A stretch of DNA of 64,000 nt, from positions 1 through 64,000 of the forward strand of contig NZ_FBWL01000164.1 of NCBI RefSeq assembly GCF_001517425.1, in the 5' to 3' direction. Made by a program: the position numbers and the translations under genes. Origin of the DNA: Clostridium sp. C105KSO13. Lineage in GTDB: Bacteria > Bacillota > Clostridia > Lachnospirales > Lachnospiraceae. Under the pieces are notes generated by a model. The model worked only from the letters and a program-made list of their open reading frames with translations, did not search any database and was not told where the DNA came from. Numbering within the stretch: position 1 is the first letter of the stretch; every line of letters starts with the position of its first letter. Below are positions 1 through 7,815 of the stretch, in pieces.

Positions 1-208
1 CTGTCATCCTCGCAATCAGCTCCGGGCCGGATTCTCCATCCACCATCTGTCCCGGATAGTTCTCAATCTCATCTGTGATGGCAATCTGACCGCCGTCCTG
101 ACCTTTTTCGATGATCAGCGTGGAGAGGCGGCTCCTGCCTGCGTACAGCCCGGCAGATAATCCTGCCGGACCTCCTCCTAAAATAATTACATCATAAACA
201 TTGCTCAT
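1..208 (-). CDS. trxB: Thioredoxin reductase, N-terminal part (cut by window edge)
   Basis: The first 69 codons are visible and the gene runs off the left edge. The translation begins [20 protein letters not shown], with the Rossmann FAD-binding motif GGGPAG at residues 11-16, followed by [13 protein letters not shown] and a GGQI segment around residues 39-42, as in thioredoxin reductases. The redox CxxC pair lies outside the window. It starts only 9 bases after the stop of the BCCT transporter gene, with a short AAGG ribosome site, so it is the fourth gene of the grd operon. In glycine/betaine reductase systems thioredoxin reductase and thioredoxin deliver NADPH electrons to selenoprotein A; trxA and grdA may lie further downstream but cannot be seen. 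Confidence 0.9.
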   Translation of the reverse strand, partial: MSNVYDVIILGGGPAGLSAGLYAGRSRLSTLIIEKGQDGGQIAITDEIENYPGQMVDGESGPELIARMT

Positions 209-217
209 TTCTATACC

Positions 218-1771
218 TTACGCTTTCTTTGTTACTTTTCCAGTGCTGTCTGCCTTAACTGTCTTGCCCGTTTTCACTATTTTTTCTGCCTTTAATGCTT
301 TCACCAGTGCGACGCAGGCAAATATCATAATAAATATAAACGGAAAGGCTGCAACAATGGATATTGTCTGAAGCGGTGTCAGCCCCCCGGCAATCAAAAG
401 ACCAGCTGCCATTACAGACTGAACAACGCCCCAAAGGACCTTTTTGCTATTAGCCGGATTCAAATCGCCTTCTGAAGTCAATGAAGCTAAAACGAATGTT
501 CCCGAATTAGCCGATGTAATGAAGAAGGTACACAGGAGTACCAAAGCCACCAGCGATAATACTACACCCAGCGGATATTTCTGCATTACAACGAACAAAC
601 CGGTCTCCGGAACTGCAGCAACTTCTTTTAACACATCCATGGATAATCCTCCGGTCTCCCCGAGATGAAGTCCTAAAGTACCCATGATTGCGAACCAGAC
701 AATAGAGCCAAGGCTTGGTGCTATTACAACACCCATAACAAACTCTCTGACTGTTCTTCCCTTTGAGATTCTGGCAATGAATGTTCCGACAAACGGAGCC
801 CATGCAATCCACCATGCCCAATAGAATATTCTCCATTTTTCTACCCAGGAGTTATCTCCATAGGTACTGGTTCCAAAACTATCCTGGAAAAAGTTCCCCA
901 GATACTGTCCCAGACCATTCATAAGGTTATTCACCATTTCCAGTCTTGGTCCCACAAGAACTACAGCAATCATCAGAATAAATGCAATATAAAGATTTGC
1001 ATCGGATATCATTTTAATACCCTTCTCAATACCGGACACCGCCGACCAAATATAGATGACTGAAATTACTGCAATAATAATAATCTGAATCAACAATGTG
1101 GTTGGAATACCGAACATAACGTTAAGCCCGCTGTTAATCTGAAGTACGCCCAGTCCAAGGGAGGTTACAATCCCGGCCACTGTAGCAAATACTGCAAGTA
1201 CATCTATAATCTTTCCTATGGGGCCTTTTACTCCCTTTTCTCCAATCAATGGCTCAAAGATGACACTGATGAGGCCGGGTTTATTCTTGCGGAACTGGAA
1301 GTAAGCCAGTGCTAAACCGATAATTGCATATCCAGCCCATGGATGAACTCCCCAGTGCATAAAGGAAGAGCGCATGGCAAAATCTGCTGCTTCCGGGGTG
1401 CCTGCCTCAACGCCCGCTGCGGGGCTGACATAATGGGATATAGGTTCTGCAACTCCCCAGAACACAAGTCCTACCCCCATGCCCGCTCCAAACAACATGG
1501 CAAACCAGGAAACCGTCTTGTATTCCGGCTTTGAATCATCTGCGCCCAGCCGGATCTTTCCATATTTACTGCATGCAATGGCAATAGCAAAAATAACAAA
1601 AAATGTCATTACCATAAGGTACAGCCAGCCAAAATCCTTGGTCAAGAATCCAAAGACAGCATCTGACACCTTGGAGAAGCTCGCATTTCCAGCTACTGCC
1701 CATATGGCAATAGCCCCTGTAAGTATCAGCGATACATAAAAGACAAAATTATCTTGTTTCTTTTTTCCCAC
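218..1771 (-). CDS. BCCT family betaine/carnitine/choline-type transporter
   Basis: A 517-residue membrane protein with about twelve hydrophobic segments, the usual size for the family. GMGVGL at residues 97-102 matches the glycine-rich unwound stretch used in substrate and cation binding, and KWRIFYWAWWIAWAPFVG near residues 312-329 is the Trp-rich BCCT signature. The C-terminus is short and lysine-rich. The start is GTG, preceded by AAAGGGGGC. The gene lies 29 bases after grdH and just before trxB, so the most likely job is uptake of the reductase substrate (glycine betaine or a related quaternary amine). Family members can work by Na+ or H+ symport or by antiport, and the sequence as read here does not say which. 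Confidence 0.9.
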   Translation of the reverse strand: MGKKKQDNFVFYVSLILTGAIAIWAVAGNASFSKVSDAVFGFLTKDFGWLYLMVMTFFVIFAIAIACSKYGKIRLGADDSKPEYKTVSWFAMLFGAGMGVGLVFWGVAEPISHYVSPAAGVEAGTPEAADFAMRSSFMHWGVHPWAGYAIIGLALAYFQFRKNKPGLISVIFEPLIGEKGVKGPIGKIIDVLAVFATVAGIVTSLGLGVLQINSGLNVMFGIPTTLLIQIIIIAVISVIYIWSAVSGIEKGIKMISDANLYIAFILMIAVVLVGPRLEMVNNLMNGLGQYLGNFFQDSFGTSTYGDNSWVEKWRIFYWAWWIAWAPFVGTFIARISKGRTVREFVMGVVIAPSLGSIVWFAIMGTLGLHLGETGGLSMDVLKEVAAVPETGLFVVMQKYPLGVVLSLVALVLLCTFFITSANSGTFVLASLTSEGDLNPANSKKVLWGVVQSVMAAGLLIAGGLTPLQTISIVAAFPFIFIMIFACVALVKALKAEKIVKTGKTVKADSTGKVTKKA

Positions 1772-1800
1772 GTTTTTGCCCCCTTTTCTCTCTTATTGAG

Positions 1801-3105
1801 TTATACACGAAATACCGTCTGTTCATCAATATCTGTTGCCAGGCTTTCCAAAGCTACTTTCGTTCTGTGATACCTCAGCTTCCATTGCTCTTCCTTGGTC
1901 GTTGACGGATCACCTAGAGGATACGGTATAGAGATTGTTGGAACAATTCTGTTGGAACCGACAGTTTTTGCAACCGGTATCAAGTTACACATCTGTACAA
2001 TCGGGAAACCAGCTCTCTCGATTTCCTTCACCATCGCTGCACCGCAGCGAGTACAGGTGCCTCACGTGGAGACCATAATACACGCATCAACATGATCCTC
2101 TCTCAGATACGGAACTATTTCCTTAGCCATTCTCTCTGCTTCTGCCTGTGTTGTACCTGTTCCAACGGTAGAGTAAAAATATGGATGTAAGCTTCCATAG
2201 AAGCCTTCCTTTTCTAATACTTTAAGGGCGTCTATCGGAGTGATAACATTTGGATCTGCATCAGCAGCTGCCGGGTCAAACCCTGCATGTATTGTCTTAT
2301 ATTCCCCTGACTTCAGTGCATCTGTCTTTGAAATATCATATCTTCCCCAGCGTGTCGCTGATGCTGACTGTATGCGATCCGGATTATCTACCGGTACAAT
2401 ACCTCCTGTAGTCAGAAGAGCAATTCTTGCTTTCTTCAAATCTTTCACTGCAGGCGCTATCGGTACTCTGTCCATCTTAGGAATCGGAAGCTCCGTTTCA
2501 AATGGTTCTCCGTTTATTTTTTTAACCAACATGTCAACCATGCGTTCATATGCAGGTTTTGCATCCTCCCGCCATACCTGCCGGCGGATTCCTCTTGGGA
2601 AATATCCTTCTTCCTCTGCACTTCCAACCGGTTCACCGTTCAATATCTTATTTGCAACTTTCACCATTGCAGCTACATCTTTTCTCATCTTGGAAGCAAT
2701 ATTTCCGCCTCTCAATATGTACATATCCTTCTTAAACATTTCTGCTCCGGGGTTCTCTTCGTTGATAGATGTTACAACCGGAACACCAAATTTCTCTTTT
2801 ACAGCTTTGCAGATTGTACCACAGGCAACTCCGTAGCGTCCTGCCTGGAATGCCGGTCCTGCAAGGAAAATATCGAATTCTTTATCTTCCAGCATGCCAA
2901 GAATTGTTGCAATAGCTTCCTCTGTGTTAGACCCCATGTAGTTGTCACCACAGATAATCGTATGAGTGACATCTGCATCCAAAAGTTTGTCAAACTGCAT
3001 TGCCGGCCCAATCAGGCCCTCGTGAATCTGAGGCTCAGCTCCTGCCTGGTCTTCCCCGCCAATCTGTCCAAAAAATTGATTCAAATATACAATTGCTTTC
3101 TTCAT
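1801..3105 (-). CDS. grdH: Glycine/sarcosine/betaine reductase component B selenoprotein subunit (GrdB/F/H family, selenocysteine at UGA)
   Basis: Two adjacent open frames (1801-2034 and 2062-3105) are one gene read through an in-frame TGA at 2062-2064. The frame is kept (1305 bases, 434 residues) and the joined sequence reads VST-U-GTCTRCGAAMVKEIERAGFP, giving the UxxCxxC redox motif of this family at U348, C351 and C354. The protein is the substrate-activating selenoprotein of component B, which with the GrdE/G/I-type partner forms a Se-carboxymethyl intermediate passed to selenoprotein A. An ordinary call would truncate it at residue 347 or mark it as a pseudogene. Its start is 16 bases downstream of the grdI stop. 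The H (betaine) assignment rests on the BCCT gene beside it and on the unprocessed-looking partner; sarcosine (F) or glycine (B) are alternatives. Confidence 0.85.
2039..2064 (-). promoter_or_regulatory. Candidate bacterial SECIS hairpin after the grdH UGA codon
   Basis: In the mRNA the bases right after the UGA can fold into a 5-bp stem, GCACC (2060-2056) with GGUGC (2043-2039), closing a 12-base loop UGUACUCGCUGC. A short hairpin beginning within a few bases of the UGA is the layout of bacterial SECIS elements bound by SelB. The stem is short and unmeasured, so this is a candidate only. Confidence 0.55.
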
Positions 3106-3121
3106 TTTATTTTCTCACCTC

Positions 3122-4447
3122 CTAAAATTCCTTCATTGTTTTCGGGGACCATCCGCAAACCTGATCGCCGCAGAACATTGCATTATTTTCCATAACAATG
3201 GAACCGTCTTTTCTGACAGATGGTCCTAAAATCTCATCGTCTGCCCAGCCGCCGGAGAGTCCGTCTCTCCCAAGAGCTTCCAGTTCGCCAAGGACAGTTT
3301 CCATAGGAGGCAGTTGAATCATTTCTGAAACATTACCGCAGGATACGATTGCATCGCACTTTTCGTCTAAAGTTACAAGTGGCTGTGACTGTCCGTCACG
3401 GCCGGTACACTCATTCGTTACGCCGACAGTTTTAACCCCTGCATCCTCCAGAGCTACAAGACATCCTATAAAGTCTGCATCCGGATTTCCATAGCCTTCC
3501 TCTGCCACAACAGCAGCATCGGCACCAAGTGTATTTGCAATCTGCGCAACATAAAGTGCAGCCCTTTCTTTTTGCTCCAGAGCAACATTCAGATTGGACA
3601 TAATAACGCCCAGGAAGTTAATAGTCTTCCCGTGTTCTCTATAAAGTGCTTTAATATTCGGGCAGTTCTGGAAATCATAGGTTGACCACTTTGAAGAAAC
3701 GGGCATAAAACTTCCGGATACAATTGCTCCATCCAGAATCTCGTTGGGATCCATAACGGTGGGCACCATATGATTGGTATCCCAGCCGTAAACCAAATCG
3801 TTGTATCCCATTGCTTCCATCTGGGACTGAGGCTGCATTACATATACAACTGAGGGCAGCTTTTCAATCTCAGCTCCCCGTCTGATCATAGGCTCAGACT
3901 CGTAAACTTCAGTGTCTTCCGGTGTCAAGTCTTTTACACATGCCCCGATAAACTCTGCAAGCTTATGTCCGGCCCTTCTAAGCGCATCATTCTTTTTCTG
4001 TTGTTCTCTCTTCTCAAATTCTTCATTAGTATCCGCTACCAATACAATGTTATTTAGCTGTCCAAAATATGTATACTTCTGGCCTTCGCCACTCATGTCT
4101 ATCAAGCCGTCCTGGAATCCTCCCCAGTGCTTTCCAACCACCAATACGCTGCAGTTCTTTAGGGCATAAGTAACCCCCTCACCTGCTTTAGCCAAGTCGC
4201 CAATATACCCTGGGAACAGACTTCTTCCATCCAGGCGGGTTCTGGGCTCAATTGCTTCCTTTACCGGGCACATACGAATCTTGTCCCCCGGTTTTGCAAT
4301 GTAAAGCTCTGCTTCAGTAATCCGCTCGTCTTCACATATGAATTTTAGAGCCTCTTCTTTGTCAATGGTAAGTACACCGTCATGAAACGACAACGACTTG
4401 CCAAACACAATATCTTTTACATAGAAATTACCAATTTCTAGTTTCAT
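3122..4447 (-). CDS. grdI: Glycine/sarcosine/betaine reductase component B, GrdE/G/I-type subunit
   Basis: 441 residues, the family size. Family landmarks include MKLEIGNFYVKDIVFG at the N-terminus, FPG around residue 78, DGAIVSGS at 239-246, and NECTGRDGQSQ at 346-356. In glycine-type GrdE the proprotein is cut at a cysteine in the SGNC-like segment that follows DGAIVSG, making a pyruvoyl group. Here that segment reads SGSFMPVSSKW with no cysteine, so self-cleavage at this site looks unlikely. From memory of the family, uncleaved subunits fit the betaine enzyme better than the glycine enzyme; this is inference. It is the first gene of the operon, with a strong AAGGAGGTT site just before the ATG. 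Confidence 0.85.
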   Translation of the reverse strand: MKLEIGNFYVKDIVFGKSLSFHDGVLTIDKEEALKFICEDERITEAELYIAKPGDKIRMCPVKEAIEPRTRLDGRSLFPGYIGDLAKAGEGVTYALKNCSVLVVGKHWGGFQDGLIDMSGEGQKYTYFGQLNNIVLVADTNEEFEKREQQKKNDALRRAGHKLAEFIGACVKDLTPEDTEVYESEPMIRRGAEIEKLPSVVYVMQPQSQMEAMGYNDLVYGWDTNHMVPTVMDPNEILDGAIVSGSFMPVSSKWSTYDFQNCPNIKALYREHGKTINFLGVIMSNLNVALEQKERAALYVAQIANTLGADAAVVAEEGYGNPDADFIGCLVALEDAGVKTVGVTNECTGRDGQSQPLVTLDEKCDAIVSCGNVSEMIQLPPMETVLGELEALGRDGLSGGWADDEILGPSVRKDGSIVMENNAMFCGDQVCGWSPKTMKEF

Positions 4448-4516
4448 GTTAACCTCCTTCTTAATTGGCTTGCAATAATGTGTTTTTTTCTTCCTTATTC
4501 AGTTTTCTAATATTAG

Positions 4517-4528
4517 TAAGCGCGCTTA
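4517..4528. promoter_or_regulatory. 12-bp perfect palindrome, possible TetR-family operator
   Basis: TAAGCGCGCTTA is a perfect palindrome about 20-30 bases downstream of the -10 box of the grd operon and upstream of the grdI ribosome site. Its GC core stands out in an AT-rich intergenic region. The divergent TetR-family gene makes it the obvious candidate operator; binding is inferred. Confidence 0.55.
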
Positions 4529-4547
4529 TGTTAAATATTATACGATA

Positions 4548-4575
4548 ATTTTATCACATACGTTCCCGTTGTCAA
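4548..4575 (-). promoter_or_regulatory. Sigma-A type promoter of the grd operon
   Basis: On the minus strand TTGACA (4575-4570) is followed after 16 bases by TAAAAT (4553-4548). It lies about 100 bases before grdI. The rest of the 302-base gap up to the regulator holds the palindrome, the opposing promoter and AT-rich sequence. Confidence 0.75.
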
Positions 4576-4650
4576 GGGCTTCCATATGGGTTTTCTATAA
4601 TACTATTAAATTAGTAAATAATTAACAAAATTTTAATTTTTAATATTGTC

Positions 4651-4678
4651 TTGATTTTTGTACATTCGATGATAAAAT
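4651..4678 (+). promoter_or_regulatory. Promoter of the TetR-family regulator
   Basis: TTGATT (4651-4656), 16 bases, then TAAAAT (4673-4678), facing away from the grd promoter and about 70 bases before the regulator start. The -10 box and spacing match those of the opposing grd promoter. Confidence 0.6.
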
Positions 4679-4749
4679 GAAATAGCGGCATTCCAAATTA
4701 TTCAATATCAAAAAAATAAAAGCCGATATAAAGAGGAAAATAAGCGATT

Positions 4750-5406
4750 ATGAGATTAAAAGAAGCTGAAAATGAAGCACTGAAAAAAGAAAACCGCAGG
4801 CGTTTTGTCAATGCGGCCAAAGAATTAATGGAACAGGAAAATTTTCGCAACGTGTCTATTAGAAAAATTGCACAAAAAGCTGGCTTCCACAATTCTACCA
4901 CTTACCTTTATTTTAAAAATTCAGACCAGCTAATCATGCTGGCCTCTATGAAATACTTTTGCGATTACAGCCATGCACTGAACATCCTAAGTCAGCGAAG
5001 GCTTCCTCCTGTTGATAACTTTATGCTCATTTGGGCCTACTTTCTTGATACAGCATTGAAGAATCCCTTCGTATTTTATAATTTTTTCTTTGGGAAGAAC
5101 AGCGATAACCTGTATGATATTATAAAGATGTATTATGACCTTTTTCCTGAGGAACGTGAGCAGTTTTCAAAAGATATTGAAGCAATGTACTTTGGTAAAA
5201 ATTTCACAGAGCGTTCTCTTACTATATTACGCGCACTCATTCCAGAGGGCACTGGGGTAACAGAAGAAAACGTATATATGCTAAATGAAATAAGTGTAGG
5301 TTACTGCAAATATAAATTGGAACTTAAGTGTCAGGATCCCAGCCTGGACTCGGAGCAGATAAAAGAAGAAACCCTCGCTGCCTTTTCTTATCTTTTTGGA
5401 ATATAG
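4750..5406 (+). CDS. TetR/AcrR family transcriptional regulator
   Basis: 218 residues. The N-terminal DNA-binding domain spans roughly residues 15-63: RRRFVNAAKELMEQENFRNV, then SIRKIAQKAGFHNSTTYLYF, the classic TetR helix-turn-helix. The rest is a helical ligand-binding and dimerisation domain with no diagnostic motif, rich in aromatics (FVFYNFFFGK near residue 115). The start has an AGAGG site 12-16 bases upstream. It is divergent from the grd operon with a palindrome between them, so it probably controls betaine-type amine use, perhaps with the amine or a product as ligand. The effector is unknown. Confidence 0.85.
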   Translation: MRLKEAENEALKKENRRRFVNAAKELMEQENFRNVSIRKIAQKAGFHNSTTYLYFKNSDQLIMLASMKYFCDYSHALNILSQRRLPPVDNFMLIWAYFLDTALKNPFVFYNFFFGKNSDNLYDIIKMYYDLFPEEREQFSKDIEAMYFGKNFTERSLTILRALIPEGTGVTEENVYMLNEISVGYCKYKLELKCQDPSLDSEQIKEETLAAFSYLFGI

Positions 5407-5418
5407 AAAATAGTTATG

Positions 5419-6339
5419 TTATTTTTTCATAAAAAATTTTAAAGCATTATCAAAAAACATTTTTCTAACCTGCTCCTTTCCAATACCATGGTCGATTAGA
5501 TACTGCGCTGCCCCAGCAAATTTAACCGGAGTATCCAGTGAAGGATGAATGTCGGCACCATCAAAATCACTGCCACAGGCAATCACATTCTCGCCGCCCA
5601 GTTCCAACATACGATACACATGCCTGAGCAAAGCATCTTTTGTACCACTTCCCTCTTCACTCAAAAATGGTTCAAAGAGATTTAGCCCGACCAGGCCTTT
5701 CCGCCGTACGATTTCATGAAACTGTTCTTCTGTCAAATTACGATTGTGGGGGCATACCGAGCGAAGGTTGGAATGGCTTGCAATAAATGGTTTCCCCGCA
5801 ATTTCACAAATCTCCTCAAATCCTTCATCATTCAAATGGGAGACATCTACAATGATATTGTGTTCTTCCATTCTTTTCACTGCCTCGCGTCCGAAAGCAG
5901 TAAGGCCATAGTGTGTCTGGTGTCCCGATCCAATTTCATTTTCTCCATTCCACACCAAAGTTATCATCTGCACACCACAGCGGGCCATATAGTCTATATT
6001 TTCAAGCTTTCCAGCCAGGACAGCTCCACCCTCAGCTGATAGCATAACAGCACATTTCCCGTTGTTTGTAATACGAAGTACATCATCCCCTGTATAGGCC
6101 ATCTCGACCAGCTCAGATTGTTTATCAGTCAGCGTAAGAAGGTAGTCCCTGTGCACGTTAAAATAATCGGTTGCTTTACCCCCACGGATATCGTCAGGAA
6201 TAAAAATGGCCATGGTCTGGCAATGGCGCTCGAACCCGTCTTCATCGTTCAGGGAAAATTGTGTTTTCCTGCACAAAAACCCTTCTCCGAACTTTCTGTA
6301 TTTGACGATAGAATCACAATGTAAATCAAATAACTGCAT
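5419..6339 (-). CDS. Membrane-dipeptidase-like metallopeptidase (family M19)
   Basis: 306 residues. Zinc ligands of the M19 (renal dipeptidase) family are all present: HxD at H7 and D9, E103 in SAEGG, H168 in DVSH, H189 in ASHSN, and the substrate-side Asp258 in GSDFDG. There is no signal peptide, so it should act in the cytoplasm, cleaving small dipeptides (often D-containing or Gly-containing). It ends 12 bases from the convergent TetR-family gene. A TATAAT box on the minus strand at 6379-6374 lies about 35 bases before the start, with a poor -35 region, and the ribosome site is GGAAGGAA. A link to the grd operon is only positional. Confidence 0.85.
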   Translation of the reverse strand: MQLFDLHCDSIVKYRKFGEGFLCRKTQFSLNDEDGFERHCQTMAIFIPDDIRGGKATDYFNVHRDYLLTLTDKQSELVEMAYTGDDVLRITNNGKCAVMLSAEGGAVLAGKLENIDYMARCGVQMITLVWNGENEIGSGHQTHYGLTAFGREAVKRMEEHNIIVDVSHLNDEGFEEICEIAGKPFIASHSNLRSVCPHNRNLTEEQFHEIVRRKGLVGLNLFEPFLSEEGSGTKDALLRHVYRMLELGGENVIACGSDFDGADIHPSLDTPVKFAGAAQYLIDHGIGKEQVRKMFFDNALKFFMKK

Positions 6340-6430
6340 GACATTTCCTTCCTTTTATTCAATATATATGTTAATTATAGTATGCATATTTATTACCGTG
6401 ACATAATATTCTATTTTTAATTCAAAAACT

Positions 6431-6466
6431 CAAAAACCGCAGTCCCTGATTTCTCGAGAGCTGCGG
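6431..6466 (-). terminator. Terminator after tuf
   Basis: CCGCAG (6466-6461 on the minus strand) pairs with CTGCGG (6442-6437), followed by TTTTTGAGTTTTT. The plus strand also carries a T-run (6471-6476) after the hairpin, so it may work both ways between tuf and the dipeptidase gene. Confidence 0.75.
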
Positions 6467-6501
6467 TATGTTTTTTGATTTATTAACTTTTCAGTCAATG
6501 A

Positions 6502-7695
6502 TTACTCGATAATCGTAGCAACCTTTCCTGATCCAACTGTACGTCCACCCTCACGGATAGCGAATCCAAGACCCTCTTCCATAGCTACCGGGTGAATCAG
6601 TTCAACTGTCATCTCTACGTTGTCTCCAGGCATGCACATTTCAACACCTTCAGGCAAATCACAAACACCTGTTACGTCTGTTGTTCTGAAGTAGAACTGT
6701 GGTCTGTAATTGTTGAAGAACGGAGTATGACGTCCACCTTCATCTTTTGTCAGTACGTAAACCTGAGCTGTAAATTTCTTGTGGCATGTTACTGTACCTG
6801 GTTTGATCAGAACCTGACCTCTTTCGATATCCGTTCTTTGAACACCACGAAGCAGTGCACCAATGTTATCACCAGCCTGAGCTTCGTCAAGCAGTTTACG
6901 GAACATTTCAATACCTGTTACAACAGTTTTCTTAACATCTTCGTGGATACCGATGATTTCGACCTCATCAGAAACATGCAGTGTACCACGCTCTACTCTA
7001 CCTGTAGCAACTGTACCACGTCCTGTGATTGAGAAGATATCCTCGATTGGCATCAGGAAGGGTTTGTCCGTGTCACGCTGTGGGTCTGGAATCCAGCTGT
7101 CAACAGCATCCATAAGCTCCATGATCTTGTCTCCCCATTCTCCTGAAGGATCTTCAAGAGCTTTCAGAGCTGAACCCTGGATAATCGGAGTGTCATCTCC
7201 CGGGAATTCATATTCGTTCAGGAGTTCACGGATTTCCATCTCTACTAATTCAAGAAGTTCTTCATCATCTACCATATCGCACTTGTTCATGAAAACAACG
7301 ATGTAAGGTACACCTACCTGGCGGGACAGAAGGATATGCTCCTTTGTCTGAGCCATAACACCGTCAGTAGCAGCTACAACAAGGATAGCTCCGTCCATCT
7401 GTGCGGCACCTGTGATCATGTTCTTTACATAGTCAGCATGGCCCGGGCAGTCAACGTGTGCATAGTGACGCTTCTCTGTCTCATACTCTACATGAGAAGT
7501 AGAAATTGTGATACCACGTTCCCTCTCCTCCGGAGCTTTGTCAATGTGATCAAAATCAACGGCTGCATTTCCTGCTACTCTCTGAGCAAGCGTCTTAGTG
7601 ATAGCAGCTGTCAATGTTGTTTTACCGTGGTCAACATGGCCAATGGTACCAATATTAGCATGTGGTTTTGTTCTTTCAAATTTAGCTTTTGCCAT
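6502..7695 (-). CDS. tuf: Elongation factor Tu
   Basis: 397 residues, full length. The GTPase motifs are GHVDHGKT at 19-26, DCPGH near 81 and NKCD near 136. The effector region [10 protein letters not shown] is intact, and domains II and III follow ([21 protein letters not shown]; the C-terminus ends with [10 protein letters not shown]). It delivers aminoacyl-tRNA to the ribosome. It is last in the str order rpsL-rpsG-fusA-tuf, but 120 bases separate it from fusA and it has its own promoter. The start has AAGGAGG upstream. Confidence 0.98.
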   Translation of the reverse strand: MAKAKFERTKPHANIGTIGHVDHGKTTLTAAITKTLAQRVAGNAAVDFDHIDKAPEERERGITISTSHVEYETEKRHYAHVDCPGHADYVKNMITGAAQMDGAILVVAATDGVMAQTKEHILLSRQVGVPYIVVFMNKCDMVDDEELLELVEMEIRELLNEYEFPGDDTPIIQGSALKALEDPSGEWGDKIMELMDAVDSWIPDPQRDTDKPFLMPIEDIFSITGRGTVATGRVERGTLHVSDEVEIIGIHEDVKKTVVTGIEMFRKLLDEAQAGDNIGALLRGVQRTDIERGQVLIKPGTVTCHKKFTAQVYVLTKDEGGRHTPFFNNYRPQFYFRTTDVTGVCDLPEGVEMCMPGDNVEMTVELIHPVAMEEGLGFAIREGGRTVGSGKVATIIE

Positions 7696-7726
7696 TTCGA
7701 ATAATCCTCCTTAATATATCGCCTGT

Positions 7727-7740
7727 TTGCAGGCATTTTT
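7727..7740 (-). other. Small hairpin in the tuf leader
   Basis: GCCTGCAAACAGGC, a 5-bp stem with a four-base loop, sits just upstream of the tuf ribosome site. On the minus strand no T-run follows, so it is not a terminator in the tuf direction; it could affect mRNA stability or processing. Confidence 0.45.
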
Positions 7741-7771
7741 ATTGGTTTTTTCTTTAACTCGGCTATCTCTG

Positions 7772-7800
7772 ATTATATTTCATAATCCTAGGTTTTTCAA
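7772..7800 (-). promoter_or_regulatory. Internal promoter for tuf
   Basis: TTGAAA (7800-7795), 17 bases, TATAAT (7777-7772) on the minus strand, about 80 bases before the tuf start and inside the fusA-tuf gap. The perfect -10 and ideal spacing suggest strong tuf expression independent of the upstream operon. Confidence 0.75.
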
Positions 7801-7815
7801 GCCTTTTTCATATAT

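Noticed and set aside
1801..3105. GrdH as two genes or a pseudogene
   Set aside because: The intervening TGA is in frame and sits exactly at the U of the UxxCxxC motif, so it is a selenocysteine codon.
6431..6480. Riboswitch upstream of the dipeptidase gene
   Set aside because: Only a single terminator hairpin is seen, oriented as the tuf terminator.
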